Below are positions 44,818 through 54,084 of a DNA stretch of 64,000 bases, one piece after another. The position numbers and the translations under genes were made by a program. Every line of letters starts with the position of its first letter. Position 1 is the first letter of the stretch. Location: positions 1 to 64,000 of the forward strand of contig JALENY010000011.1 in assembly GCA_022767285.1 (NCBI GenBank), in the 5' to 3' direction. A model generated the notes under the pieces. It did no database searches and was not told the DNA's origin. It was given only the letters and a program-made list of their open reading frames with translations. This DNA is from Lachnospiraceae bacterium. GTDB lineage: Bacteria > Bacillota > Clostridia > Lachnospirales > Lachnospiraceae.

Positions 44818-45447
44818 ATGGAATACGCAAAAGACAGCAAGGAAAGGGTCCCTTTTGAACACTACCTGGCCCTGTTCCGGCAGGCGAATCCCGTCGACAT
44901 AAGCAATCGAACAAATGTGCCATATGACAGAGAGCGGCAGTGTTTCACGATCCGTTTCATGAACACGCCATATAAAGTGACCTGGCCCGATTATCAGATT
45001 ACCCATCTGGAAGAAACGGTCGGCTATTATCCCCTGGAAGATATGGTAGCTGCAAAAATATTAATACTCCGGTATTTGCTGGAGGGCTGTTATGCACCGG
45101 CTTCAGGCAAATTATTCACATATCGTGAAATGCCCTGGGGGGAAGTGTATTTCAGGCAATTTCAAGGCCGGTGTATTATGCGTCTCGCATTTGGCTTTGG
45201 AAATAAATTACAGAAATTTCAGGAAGTGATGGAAAAACTGGGGGCAGTCAGACTTACCGATGGTGACTGTTCTTACGAGCTGGAGCTTCTGGAAGGACTG
45301 TTTCTCAGATTTATTCTGTGGGAAGGCGACGAAGAATTTCCGCCGTCATCCCAGATCCTTTTCAGCGACAATTTCCCGCTGGCCTTTGCCGGTGAGGACA
45401 TGGCTGTGGTGGGAGATATCACCATAGGAACGTTCAAAAAACTGTAA
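44818..45447 (+). CDS. DUF3786 domain protein of the Wood-Ljungdahl cluster
   Basis: A 209-residue soluble protein of the DUF3786 family, with no recognised catalytic motif. The sequence has aromatic-rich stretches (RFMNTPYKVTWPDY near residue 50, PWGEVYFRQFQGR near residue 104) and a mostly beta-type core. DUF3786 genes occur, as far as I know, in acetogens, methanogens and sulfate reducers close to CODH/ACS or corrinoid genes; the role has not been established to my knowledge. It is placed between acsV and fhs with 45- and 76-base gaps, so it is co-transcribed. It might serve the corrinoid protein or folate-enzyme assembly; this is inference from context only. Confidence 0.8.
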   Translation: MEYAKDSKERVPFEHYLALFRQANPVDISNRTNVPYDRERQCFTIRFMNTPYKVTWPDYQITHLEETVGYYPLEDMVAAKILILRYLLEGCYAPASGKLFTYREMPWGEVYFRQFQGRCIMRLAFGFGNKLQKFQEVMEKLGAVRLTDGDCSYELELLEGLFLRFILWEGDEEFPPSSQILFSDNFPLAFAGEDMAVVGDITIGTFKKL

Positions 45448-45523
45448 GCTGAATCAATTTGGTATAAAGCATCCCGCTTTATATATATTATGCGCAAAGT
45501 GAAAATAAAGGAGGTAACACGAA

Positions 45524-47209
45524 ATGGGATTCAAAACTGACATTGAAATTGCTCAGGAGACAGAGATGCTTCATATTACAGAGATTGCAAAAAAAGCAGG
45601 CATCGATGCAAAATATCTGGAGCAGTACGGTAACTACAAGGCTAAAATTGATTACAATCTGTTAAAAGAGACCGAAGGTCAGGATGGAAAACTGGTTCTC
45701 GTTACAGCAATTAACCCGACTCCGGCAGGAGAAGGAAAGACAACAACAACCGTTGGTCTGGCTGATGGTCTTCAGAAACTGGGCAAAAATGTAATGGTAG
45801 CCCTTCGTGAGCCGTCACTGGGACCGGTTTTCGGTGTAAAAGGCGGAGCTGCAGGCGGCGGATACGCTCAGGTTGTGCCGATGGAAGATATCAACCTTCA
45901 CTTCACCGGCGACTTCCATGCAATCGGTGCTGCAAATAACCTGCTGGCAGCTATGCTGGACAACCATATTTTCCAGGGCAACGAATTAAACATTGACCCG
46001 AGAAAAATCACATGGAGAAGATGTGTTGATATGAATGACCGTCAGCTTCGTTACGTTGTTGATGGTATGGGCGGCAGAACAAATGGTGTGCCGAGAGAAG
46101 ATGGATACGATATTACCGTTGCATCTGAGATCATGGCAGTTCTTTGTCTGGCAAGTGACGTAGACGACTTAAAAGAACGTCTGTCAAAGATCATTGTTGG
46201 TTATACATATGGAAAACCGTCAGAGCAGAAACCGGTAACCGCAGGCGATCTGAAAGCTCAGGGCGCTATGGCAGCTCTTCTGAAAGATGCTCTGAAACCA
46301 AACCTGGTTCAGACTTTGGAACATGTACCGGCTATCGTTCATGGTGGACCGTTCGCAAACATCGCTCATGGATGTAACTCTGTAATCGCTACAAAGATGG
46401 CATTGAGACTCGGTGATTATGCGATCACAGAAGCTGGTTTCGGTGCTGACCTTGGTGCTGAGAAGTTCCTTGACATCAAGTGCCGTATGGCAGGTCTGAA
46501 ACCGTCTGCAGTTGTTATCGTAGCAACCGTACGTGCTCTGAAATACAACGGCGGTGTTCCGAAGGCTGAGCTGAACAACGAAAATCTGGAAGCTCTGGAA
46601 AAAGGTATGCCGAACCTGCTGAAACATGTAAGCAACATCAAGAATGTATACAAACTTCCGTGTGTTGTTGCAATCAATGCATTCCCGACCGATACCAAGG
46701 CTGAACTTGACCTGGTAGAAGCAAAATGTAAAGAACTCGGCGTTAATGTTGCTCTGTCCGAAGTATGGGCAAAAGGCGGCGAGGGCGGTATCGCACTTGC
46801 AAAAGAAGTTATCCGTCTTGTTGAGGAGCCGAATGACTTTACTTATTCTTATGAGCTGGAAGGAAGCATTGAAGACAAGCTGAATCAGATCGTTCAGAAG
46901 ATCTACGGCGGTAAGAAAGCAGTTCTGACAGCTAATGCTCAGAAACAGGCAAAACAGCTGGAAGCTCTTGGCTATGGCAACTGCCCGATCTGTGTTGCAA
47001 AGACACAGTACAGTCTGACCGATGACCAGACAAAACTGGGTGCTCCGACCGATTTTGAAGTAACGGTACGTAATCTTAAGATTTCCGCAGGTGCAGGCTT
47101 TATCGTAGCGCTGACCGGAGAAATCATGACTATGCCGGGTCTGCCAAAAGTTCCGGCTGCTGAGCGTATCGATGTAGATTCCACCGGTAAGATCTCTGGC
47201 TTGTTCTAA
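45524..47209 (+). CDS. fhs: Formate-tetrahydrofolate ligase
   Basis: The 561-residue enzyme activates formate to 10-formyl-THF with ATP, entering the methyl branch. The P-loop region is [15 protein letters not shown] near residue 63, and the folate/phosphate region has [25 protein letters not shown]-type sequence near residue 105. Further signature WAKGGEGG lies near residue 415. Length is normal. GGAGG lies 8 bases before the ATG. It begins the fhs-fchA-folD block; a 102-base gap follows before fchA, which carries no clear terminator. Confidence 0.97.
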   Translation: MGFKTDIEIAQETEMLHITEIAKKAGIDAKYLEQYGNYKAKIDYNLLKETEGQDGKLVLVTAINPTPAGEGKTTTTVGLADGLQKLGKNVMVALREPSLGPVFGVKGGAAGGGYAQVVPMEDINLHFTGDFHAIGAANNLLAAMLDNHIFQGNELNIDPRKITWRRCVDMNDRQLRYVVDGMGGRTNGVPREDGYDITVASEIMAVLCLASDVDDLKERLSKIIVGYTYGKPSEQKPVTAGDLKAQGAMAALLKDALKPNLVQTLEHVPAIVHGGPFANIAHGCNSVIATKMALRLGDYAITEAGFGADLGAEKFLDIKCRMAGLKPSAVVIVATVRALKYNGGVPKAELNNENLEALEKGMPNLLKHVSNIKNVYKLPCVVAINAFPTDTKAELDLVEAKCKELGVNVALSEVWAKGGEGGIALAKEVIRLVEEPNDFTYSYELEGSIEDKLNQIVQKIYGGKKAVLTANAQKQAKQLEALGYGNCPICVAKTQYSLTDDQTKLGAPTDFEVTVRNLKISAGAGFIVALTGEIMTMPGLPKVPAAERIDVDSTGKISGLF

Positions 47210-47311
47210 GACTGAAACATTCGATCCGGAGTACGCGTTTTTATACGTGTACTCCTGGATTTGATTCCTTATGAAAATTTGCATAAAAATTGAATTAGTA
47301 GGAGAAAAAGA

Positions 47312-47944
47312 ATGGGATTTTCAACATCACCCTGTAATGAATTTGTAGAAGTTCTGGCTTCGAAAGCTCCGGTTCCGGGCGGCGGCGGTGCATCTGCCCT
47401 TGTTGGTGCTGTGGGTACCGCTCTCGGCAATATGGTGGGAAGTCTTACCGTTGGAAAGAAAAAATATGCGGATGTGGAAGCTCAGATGTATGAGCTGAAA
47501 GCAAAAGCAGATAAGCTTCAGGCAGAACTGCTCCATCTGGTTGAGCGCGATGCGGAAGTTTTTGAACCCCTTTCAAAAGCATATGGAATGCCCCGTGCCA
47601 CAGAAGAGGAAAAAGCGGAGAAAGCACGCGTTATGGAGATCGTGCTGAAAGATGCATGTTCGGTACCCATGGAAATCATGGAAAAATGCTGTGAGGCTAT
47701 TGATCTGATCGTTGAATTTGCTGCCAAAGGTTCCGCTCTGGCAATCAGCGATGCAGGTGTTGGAGCTGCTTTCTGTAAAGCGGCACTTCAGGGAGCCAGC
47801 CTGAATGTATATATCAATACAAAATCTATGGCAAACCGTGAATATGCGGAAGAATTAAATGCAAAAGCAGACGCCATGCTGGATAAATACACCAAGATTG
47901 CAGACGATGTATTTGCAGAAGTGCTTGGCAGATTAAAAAAATAA
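47312..47944 (+). CDS. fchA: Methenyltetrahydrofolate cyclohydrolase
   Basis: The 210-residue helical protein belongs to the FTCD_C/cyclodeaminase family. It shows PVPGGGGASALVGAVGTALG (residues 22-41) and KYADVEAQMYELK near residue 51. In acetogens it hydrolyses or cyclises 5,10-methenyl-THF. The FolD encoded next door appears to lack cyclohydrolase residues, so this protein is probably the only cyclohydrolase of the pathway here. TAGGAGA precedes the start. It is followed by folD after a 21-base gap. Confidence 0.92.
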   Translation: MGFSTSPCNEFVEVLASKAPVPGGGGASALVGAVGTALGNMVGSLTVGKKKYADVEAQMYELKAKADKLQAELLHLVERDAEVFEPLSKAYGMPRATEEEKAEKARVMEIVLKDACSVPMEIMEKCCEAIDLIVEFAAKGSALAISDAGVGAAFCKAALQGASLNVYINTKSMANREYAEELNAKADAMLDKYTKIADDVFAEVLGRLKK

Positions 47945-47965
47945 ATACCACAGGCGGAGGACAAA

Positions 47966-48817
47966 ATGGCAAAGCAATTATTAGGTAAAGAAGTAACTGC
48001 TGCTTTGAACGAAAAAATCAAAGCAAATGTGGCCGCCCTTCAGGAAAAAGGCATTAACCCGACTCTCGGCATCGTTCGTGTTGGCGAAAGACCGGATGAC
48101 CTTTCCTATGAAAGAGGCGCTACAAAACGTTGTGAGACTTTAGGAGTTGCTTATGAGAAATTCCTTCTTCCGGAAGACTGTACTCAGGAAGAATTGATGG
48201 CAACCATCGACAAAGTGAACAATGATGATAAAATTCATGGAGTGCTGATTTTCAGACCCCTTCCGAAACATCTGGATGAAGCTGCTGTGATTAAAGCTCT
48301 GAAACCGGAAAAAGACGTTGACGGAATCACGGACGGTTCTATGGTAGGCGTTTTTGCAGGGACAAAACAGGGATTTCCGCCATGTACCCCGCAGGCTTGT
48401 ATGGAGATTCTGGATCATTATGGAATTGACTGTACGGGCAAAAAAGCAGTTGTTGTGGGCCGCAGTCTTGTAGTCGGAAAACCGGCTGCAATGATGCTCT
48501 TGAAAAAGAATGCGACAGTCACAGTATGTCACACAAGAACCGTGGATATGCCGTCTGTCGTAAAAGAAGCGGACATCGTTATCGTTGCTGCAGGCCGTGC
48601 CGGTGTTGTGGATGGTTCCTATCTGTCTGCCGGTCAGACGGTTATTGATGTGGGAATCAATGTAAATGCAGAAGGCAAACTCTGCGGTGATGTAAAATAT
48701 GCAGAGGCTGAGCCGATCGTTGACGCAATTACTCCGGTTCCGGGCGGTGTCGGAAGCGTAACCACTTCCGTTCTGGTTGGACATGTTGTAGAAGCTGCAA
48801 TGCGTACTCTGGAATAA
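47966..48817 (+). CDS. folD: Methylenetetrahydrofolate dehydrogenase (FolD family, cyclohydrolase residues lost)
   Basis: The 283-residue protein aligns with FolD along its length: VVVGRSLVVGKPAAMMLL near residue 163, CHTRTVDMP and TPVPGGVGSVT near the C terminus. Aligned by eye with E. coli FolD, Tyr50 is kept (Tyr48) and Asp121 is kept (Asp119), but the catalytic Lys54 is Ala52 (SYERGATKRC) and Gln98 is Phe96 (VLIFRPLP). Lys54 and Gln98 are needed for cyclohydrolase activity in bifunctional FolD, so this enzyme is probably dehydrogenase-only and dependent on FchA. The cofactor, NAD or NADP, cannot be decided here. GGAGG precedes the ATG. Confidence 0.9.
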   Translation: MAKQLLGKEVTAALNEKIKANVAALQEKGINPTLGIVRVGERPDDLSYERGATKRCETLGVAYEKFLLPEDCTQEELMATIDKVNNDDKIHGVLIFRPLPKHLDEAAVIKALKPEKDVDGITDGSMVGVFAGTKQGFPPCTPQACMEILDHYGIDCTGKKAVVVGRSLVVGKPAAMMLLKKNATVTVCHTRTVDMPSVVKEADIVIVAAGRAGVVDGSYLSAGQTVIDVGINVNAEGKLCGDVKYAEAEPIVDAITPVPGGVGSVTTSVLVGHVVEAAMRTLE

Positions 48818-48843
48818 AATCTGATATAACGAAGGAGAACACA

Positions 48844-49230
48844 ATGAAGAAACTCGTAGTAGTCGATAAAGTAAACTGTATGGCATGTCTTGCATGTGAA
48901 ATGGCATGTTCGGAAGCTTTTTACAAAGAGTATGACCCGGATAAATCATGTATTCGCATCGAAGACAAAAACGGCAAGAATAAAACAACCGTTTGCCTTC
49001 AGTGCGGCAAGTGTGCCCGTGAGTGTCCGGAAGGTGCAATTACGCAGAATGCCAAAGGTGTATATATGGTAAATAAGAAAAAATGTATCGCCTGCGGAAA
49101 ATGTGTGGAAGTATGTCCGATGCATGTTATGGTCCTGGCACCAGGCGCAGAAGCTGCCAGCAAATGTATTGCCTGCGGTATTTGCGCAAAGGCATGTCCA
49201 ATGGATATTCTGGAAGTACAGGAAAAATAA
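48844..49230 (+). CDS. Poly-[4Fe-4S] ferredoxin-type electron carrier
   Basis: A 128-residue protein with four cysteine clusters: Cys12-15-18-22 near the start, then CLQCGKCARECP, CIACGKCVEVCP and CIACGICAKACP. This is enough for four [4Fe-4S] centres, as in CooF/HycB-type electron-transfer subunits. It lies 26 bases after folD as the last gene of the Wood-Ljungdahl series and is followed by a strong terminator. Probable partners are CO dehydrogenase, the hydrogenase or the folate reductases; which one is inference. AAGGAG precedes the ATG. Confidence 0.88.
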   Translation: MKKLVVVDKVNCMACLACEMACSEAFYKEYDPDKSCIRIEDKNGKNKTTVCLQCGKCARECPEGAITQNAKGVYMVNKKKCIACGKCVEVCPMHVMVLAPGAEAASKCIACGICAKACPMDILEVQEK

Positions 49231-49252
49231 TCTCATAATATTAGACAGTAAA

Positions 49253-49297
49253 GTCCGGAAATCATGATATCGATTCATGATTATCCGGACCTTTTTT
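49253..49297 (+). terminator. Terminator of the Wood-Ljungdahl series
   Basis: GTCCGGAAATCATGA (49253-49267) pairs with TCATGATTATCCGGAC (49275-49290), with one bulge, then CTTTTTT at 49291-49297. The rest of the gap to 49605 holds only the hydrogenase promoter at 49493-49521. Confidence 0.88.
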
Positions 49298-49492
49298 CTC
49301 CGATCATTTGAAATAATGTGTTTTGTACTCATGGGACATGATCATTAAGGGACAGGTTTCTGCATGTTTCGTCTCCTGTGAGATGTGATCATCAAAAAGC
49401 AGTTAAGCTTTTTCCGGTTTTGCGTCTTGAAAAGGACGGTCATTGAAAAGGAACAAATTTCCGGTGTTTTGTAATTTGTACATGAAGTTCAG

Positions 49493-49521
49493 TTGAATTT
49501 TGTTTGTATTTAAGGTATATT
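49493..49521 (+). promoter_or_regulatory. Promoter of the [FeFe] hydrogenase
   Basis: -35 TTGAAT (49493-49498), 17-base spacer, -10 TATATT (49516-49521). It leaves an approximately 78-base leader, so the hydrogenase is transcribed separately from the genes before it. Confidence 0.6.
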
Positions 49522-49605
49522 AAATTAAGAAAAGTGATTGCAAAACATGTACCTGTATGGTATGCCGGCCTGAGCAGGTGAGAATAACAAAAAGGAGAAG
49601 TGCAT

Positions 49606-51111
49606 ATGAGAGGAATGGAGACCCTGGTAAGGAAAATCCGCAGAAGAGTTTTTACAGAGGTTGCCAAAGTTGGCTTTAATTCAAATCCTGAGACTCTGAA
49701 TGATGATATCGAGGCGATTCCCTACCATATCGTTCAGGAAACACCGATCTATCGTGAGAGTATTTACCGTGAGAGAGCAGTTGCCAGCGAGCGTGTGCGT
49801 CTGGCTATGGGTATGTCTCTTCGTCCGGAAAATAAGGCTGTACATATTACTGCTGGTATCGAAGCCAGCAACATTGATGAAAAATATTATGAACCCCCTC
49901 TGATGCAGGTAGTTCCCTCTGCCTGTGATGCCTGTGATGTGAAAAAATTCGAGGTAAGCAACATGTGCCGCGGCTGTGTGGCTCGTCCCTGCCAGCAGGT
50001 TTGCCCGAAGGGTGCCATCAGTATGGTAAAAGGAAAATCTTTTATTGATCAGAGCAAATGTATCAAGTGCGGAAAGTGTAAAGCAGTATGTCCCTATGAT
50101 GCCATTGCCAAAAAAGAGCGTCCCTGCGTGAAAGCATGCGGTGTCGGTGCCATAGGCAGTGATGAACAGGGCCGTGCTTCCATTAATCCGGATAAATGTG
50201 TATCCTGCGGCATGTGTATGGTTAGCTGCCCGTTTGGCGCTATTTCGGATAAATCTCAGATCTATCAGTTGGCAAAGGCCCTGTCAGAAGGAAAAGATAT
50301 TATTGCGATCGCAGCCCCGGCCTTTGTAGGACAGTTCGGACCGAAAGTGACAGCAGCTGTTTTCCATGCAGCTTTGAAAGAACTTGGATTCTCTCATGTC
50401 TTTGAAGTTGCGCTCGGTGCAGATATCGGTGCCATTGCGGAGGCACATCATTATGCGGAAAAAGTTGCAACCGGTGAGCTGCCGTTCCTGTTAACCTCCT
50501 GTTGTCCGGCATGGTCTATGCTGGCAAAGAAATATTTCCCGGACATCATCGGAAACATTTCACAGGAACTGACACCAATGGTGGCTACAGCCAGAAAAGT
50601 AAAACAGGAATATCCCAATTCACAGGTTGTATTTGTTGGACCATGTGCCGCAAAAAAACTGGAAGCTTCCAGAAGAACCGTTCGAAGCGATGTGGATTTT
50701 GTTATTACATTTGAAGAATTACAGGGTATGTTCGATGCAAAGGGTATTGATTTGGATAAGGTCGAGGGAGAGCGCGCTCTTCACGATGCAACCGGTGCCG
50801 GACGCGGTTATGCGGTTGCAGGCGGTGTGGCTGAAGCAATAGAAGCCTGCCTGAATGAATACTATCCGAATATTCCGGTGAACATTCAGCATGCCGAAGG
50901 TCTGGCAGACTGCAAGAAAGTGCTGGCTCTGGCAAAAGCAGGCAAGCTTAAAGGCTGCCTGATTGAAGGTATGGGATGTCCGGGCGGATGTATGGCCGGT
51001 GCCGGAACGAATATTCCGCTGGCAAAAGCGCAGGCGGAATTGAAGAAATACGTTGCCGCGTCATCCAAGAAGATACCGGATAAGAGTCTGGAAGAGATTG
51101 AACTGAACTAG
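49606..51111 (+). CDS. [FeFe] hydrogenase, group B-like monomer
   Basis: A 501-residue protein. The H-cluster motifs are TSCCPAW (Cys299, Cys300), VGPCAAKKLEA (Cys347) and EGMGCPGGCMAGAG (Cys458, Cys462). These differ from the group A motifs (TSCCPGW, MPCxxKxxE, MACPGGCxxGGG) in the way I associate with group B enzymes. The N-terminal region holds CDACD/CRGC cysteines and three ferredoxin-type clusters (CIKCGKCKAVCP, CVSCGMCMVSCP and others). Probable reaction is reversible H2 formation with ferredoxin. No HydB/HydC partners adjoin, so it is not the electron-bifurcating complex. ATG 49606 has AAAGGAG at 8 bases. Confidence 0.9.
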   Translation: MRGMETLVRKIRRRVFTEVAKVGFNSNPETLNDDIEAIPYHIVQETPIYRESIYRERAVASERVRLAMGMSLRPENKAVHITAGIEASNIDEKYYEPPLMQVVPSACDACDVKKFEVSNMCRGCVARPCQQVCPKGAISMVKGKSFIDQSKCIKCGKCKAVCPYDAIAKKERPCVKACGVGAIGSDEQGRASINPDKCVSCGMCMVSCPFGAISDKSQIYQLAKALSEGKDIIAIAAPAFVGQFGPKVTAAVFHAALKELGFSHVFEVALGADIGAIAEAHHYAEKVATGELPFLLTSCCPAWSMLAKKYFPDIIGNISQELTPMVATARKVKQEYPNSQVVFVGPCAAKKLEASRRTVRSDVDFVITFEELQGMFDAKGIDLDKVEGERALHDATGAGRGYAVAGGVAEAIEACLNEYYPNIPVNIQHAEGLADCKKVLALAKAGKLKGCLIEGMGCPGGCMAGAGTNIPLAKAQAELKKYVAASSKKIPDKSLEEIELN

Positions 51112-51188
51112 GTTAGTTTCGTATACCCCGTGTATAACTCTTTCCAGCGGGGCAGTCAGCGTCACAAAGTATAATATAGTGAAAGTCC

Positions 51189-51236
51189 AAAGGAGGATTT
51201 TCCGGATTGTAATATCCGGAAAATGCTCCTTTTGCT
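51189..51236 (+). terminator. Terminator after the hydrogenase gene
   Basis: A long stem (51189-51207 with 51213-51232) begins AAAGGAGGATTTTCCGGAT and ends CTCCTTTT, followed by a T-rich stretch. Confidence 0.85.
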
Positions 51237-51331
51237 TTTATATGGCATCAGTGTATGACATCGGTGTGCAGAAAAAATGCCCTGCATACTGCTGTCATGG
51301 AGATACTAAAACATAGAAGGGAGAGATATTT

Positions 51332-53872
51332 ATGACAGATCCGGAGAGAGTCAGCACAGGCATAGCCGGGATTGACAAGGCAATTGACATGCTACGCATG
51401 GGAGACAATGTGGTTTGGCAGGTGGATTCGGTGGCAGATTATCGAAAGATGGTTGCACCCTATCTGGAACAGGCCAGGGAAGATGGACGGGCAATCTATT
51501 ATTTTCGATTTGGCACACATGAACCGGTTTTGGAGGACACTGCCGGTGTAACTGTATATGAGGTGGATGCGAAAAAAGGTTTTGAACATTTTGCTATGAA
51601 AATTCATATGCTGATCCGTGATGCCGGTCTTGATGCATTTTATGTATTTGACTGTCTGACCGATCTGCTGAAATACTGGTATTCGGACCTGATGATCGGT
51701 AATTTTTTCCGTGTCACCTGTCCCTATCTGTACGAGCTGCACACGGTGGCTTATTTTGCTCTGATCAGGGGGGCTCATATCAATAATACCGTGAGCAGAA
51801 TTCGTGATACGACGCAGGTTCTTTTGGATCTGTTCAACGTGGGAGGAAATTACTACATTCAGCCGCTGAAAGTGTGGCAGCGCTCCTCGGATACCATGTT
51901 TCTGCCGCATGAACTGAAGCAGGATGATGCCATCCCTATTACATCCAGCTCTAAAGCGGCAGCGCTGTTCTCACAATTTGGGTTCAATAGGGGACAGATC
52001 GATTATTGGGACGTGGTCTTTCAGGATGCTTCCATGAAACTGTCGGGTTCCATTGAGACGCAAGAGGAGATAAAGGAGCTGCTGATTCGTCTGCTGATTG
52101 GTTATGACACTTCTATCGCAGATCTGTGCAGAAAATACATTACCCTCCGGGATTTACTGAACATCAAGTCCCGGGAAATCGGTACAGGCCGCATTGGAGG
52201 CAAGGCAGTGGGCATGTTTCTGGCCAGAAAAATTCTGCAGACCGATGAGGAAAACCGCTTTGCACCACATATGGAACCTCACGATTCGTTTTATATGGGA
52301 GCAGACGTTTTTTATACATACATCGTTCAGAATGGCTGCTGGCGGCTGCGCACAAAGCAGAAAACTAGAGAGGGCTACTATGAGTACGCTGTACCCCTTC
52401 AGGAAAAGCTGCGCAGTGGGGAATTTCCTGATACGATTGAGGAACAGATCAAACAGATGCTGGAATATTTTGGTCAGTCCCCGATTATTGTACGTTCCAG
52501 TTCCCTCCAGGAGGATAATTTCGGCAACGCCTTTGCCGGTAAGTATGACAGCGTATTCTGCCCCAACCAGGGTACATTGGAAGAGCGATATGTAGCCTTT
52601 CTGGAGGCAGTGCGCACAGTATATGCCAGCACCATGAATCCGGATGCACTTAATTATCGTATGAACAGGGGCCTATGGGATAAGGATGAACAGATGGCGC
52701 TGCTGATCCAGCGGGTTTCCGGCGATCATTACGGAAATTATTTTTTCCCTCATATTGCAGGAGTGGGAAATTCATCCAATCTCTATGTCTGGGATAAGAG
52801 TATTGATATGTCAGCGGGTATGCTTCGCCTGGTATTCGGCTTGGGAACCAGAGCAGTGGACCGTGTGGTGGGCGACTATCCACGGATCGTATGTCTGGAT
52901 GATCCAACCAGAGCACCGCTCGTTTCTCACGGAGACGAGAAAAAGTTTTCCCAGCATTATGTCGATCTGCTGGATTTAAAGAGAAATAAGTGGACCCATG
53001 TCAGCATCAATGAAATTTTAAAGCTGGATATAAAAACCGACAAAAATCTCTTTGCCACTATGGATTATGAAACCATGCGATGGCTGCGGGAACTGGGAAG
53101 AGAAGCACCGCTTACTTACATTATGAACTTTAAAAAGCTTCTGGAAAAAACGGATTTTCCGGAATTGATGCGGGCAATCCTCAAACGGCTTTCGGATGTA
53201 TATGATTACCCGGTGGATATTGAATTTGCCGCCAATTTTGATGAAAACGGCGAGTACAAGGTAAATCTCCTTCAGTGCCGGCCTCTTCAGACCAGAGGAT
53301 TGGGAAAAACCTTTGAAATACCGCAGTGGAAAGAAGATGAGCCCTGCTTTTTGGCTACCAACGGCAATTTTATGGGCGGAAATGTCCGCCTGCCAATCGA
53401 TTATGTCATATATATAAAAGCGAAAGAATACCTGGCGGAAAATGAACAGAACCGCTATCTGGTGGCACGTGCAGTCGGTCGTCTCAATGAGGCTCTGAAA
53501 AACAAAAATGCCATGCTGATCGGTCCTGGAAGATGGGGAACCACAACCACTTCTCTGGGTGTTCCGGTACATTTTACAGAAATCTGTCATATGAATGTCA
53601 TGTGTGAAGTGGCTGATCCGGATCTGAACCTGATGCCGGAATTGTCCTACGGCAGCCATTTCTTCCAGGATCTTGTGGAATCCGGTGTGTTTTACTGCGC
53701 TGTGTTTGAGCAAAATGAAGGTGTGATACTGAATCGGGATTATGTGCTGGGAAAAGAGAACTGCATTCTGGATTTTATCGATACGGATTACGGGCATGTA
53801 ATTCATGTGGCAGAGACACAGGGTTTGGAATTGTACTCAGATATTACGAATCAGCGTCTGATCTGCAAATAA
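51332..53872 (+). CDS. PEP-synthase-like ATP-grasp protein with a degenerate KaiC-like N-terminal domain
   Basis: The 846-residue protein has an N-terminal region (1-210) whose opening, TGIAGIDKAIDMLRMGDNVVW, resembles KaiC/RecA ATPases but has no Walker A lysine motif. The middle (about 290-660) is the ATP-binding domain of PEP synthase/PPDK: IGTGRIGGKAVGMFLA near residue 285, PIIVRSSSLQEDNFGNAFAGKYDS-type sequence near residue 388 and a final NLLQCRPLQTRG near residue 646. The phosphohistidine swivel domain and PEP-binding barrel of complete synthases are not seen. The last 190 residues (IGPGRWGTTTTSLGVPV near residue 730) form a further domain. The reaction is unknown; ATP binding is likely. 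Confidence 0.8.
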   Translation: MTDPERVSTGIAGIDKAIDMLRMGDNVVWQVDSVADYRKMVAPYLEQAREDGRAIYYFRFGTHEPVLEDTAGVTVYEVDAKKGFEHFAMKIHMLIRDAGLDAFYVFDCLTDLLKYWYSDLMIGNFFRVTCPYLYELHTVAYFALIRGAHINNTVSRIRDTTQVLLDLFNVGGNYYIQPLKVWQRSSDTMFLPHELKQDDAIPITSSSKAAALFSQFGFNRGQIDYWDVVFQDASMKLSGSIETQEEIKELLIRLLIGYDTSIADLCRKYITLRDLLNIKSREIGTGRIGGKAVGMFLARKILQTDEENRFAPHMEPHDSFYMGADVFYTYIVQNGCWRLRTKQKTREGYYEYAVPLQEKLRSGEFPDTIEEQIKQMLEYFGQSPIIVRSSSLQEDNFGNAFAGKYDSVFCPNQGTLEERYVAFLEAVRTVYASTMNPDALNYRMNRGLWDKDEQMALLIQRVSGDHYGNYFFPHIAGVGNSSNLYVWDKSIDMSAGMLRLVFGLGTRAVDRVVGDYPRIVCLDDPTRAPLVSHGDEKKFSQHYVDLLDLKRNKWTHVSINEILKLDIKTDKNLFATMDYETMRWLRELGREAPLTYIMNFKKLLEKTDFPELMRAILKRLSDVYDYPVDIEFAANFDENGEYKVNLLQCRPLQTRGLGKTFEIPQWKEDEPCFLATNGNFMGGNVRLPIDYVIYIKAKEYLAENEQNRYLVARAVGRLNEALKNKNAMLIGPGRWGTTTTSLGVPVHFTEICHMNVMCEVADPDLNLMPELSYGSHFFQDLVESGVFYCAVFEQNEGVILNRDYVLGKENCILDFIDTDYGHVIHVAETQGLELYSDITNQRLICK

Positions 53873-54084
53873 GTTTTTCGTTATAACTGCAGAAGCGGCG
53901 ATTGAGTATAAACGTGCTTATGCTTAAATATTGAGGCATAGCTTTATGGAACAGCATGCTGATATTGAGTCCTTTTTACAGCAATGACCGGTTATAAAAG
54001 CAACCCTCTGTTCATATACATATATAAGATATCGGGTTCAAAAGCATTTTGGCCCCATGAAAGTATAAGAACAGGGGGTTTACT

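Noticed and set aside
53873-54084. Possible sigma-E promoter before spoIVA
   Set aside because: A CATATACAT near 54015 is suggestive, but no matching -35 at correct spacing could be shown.
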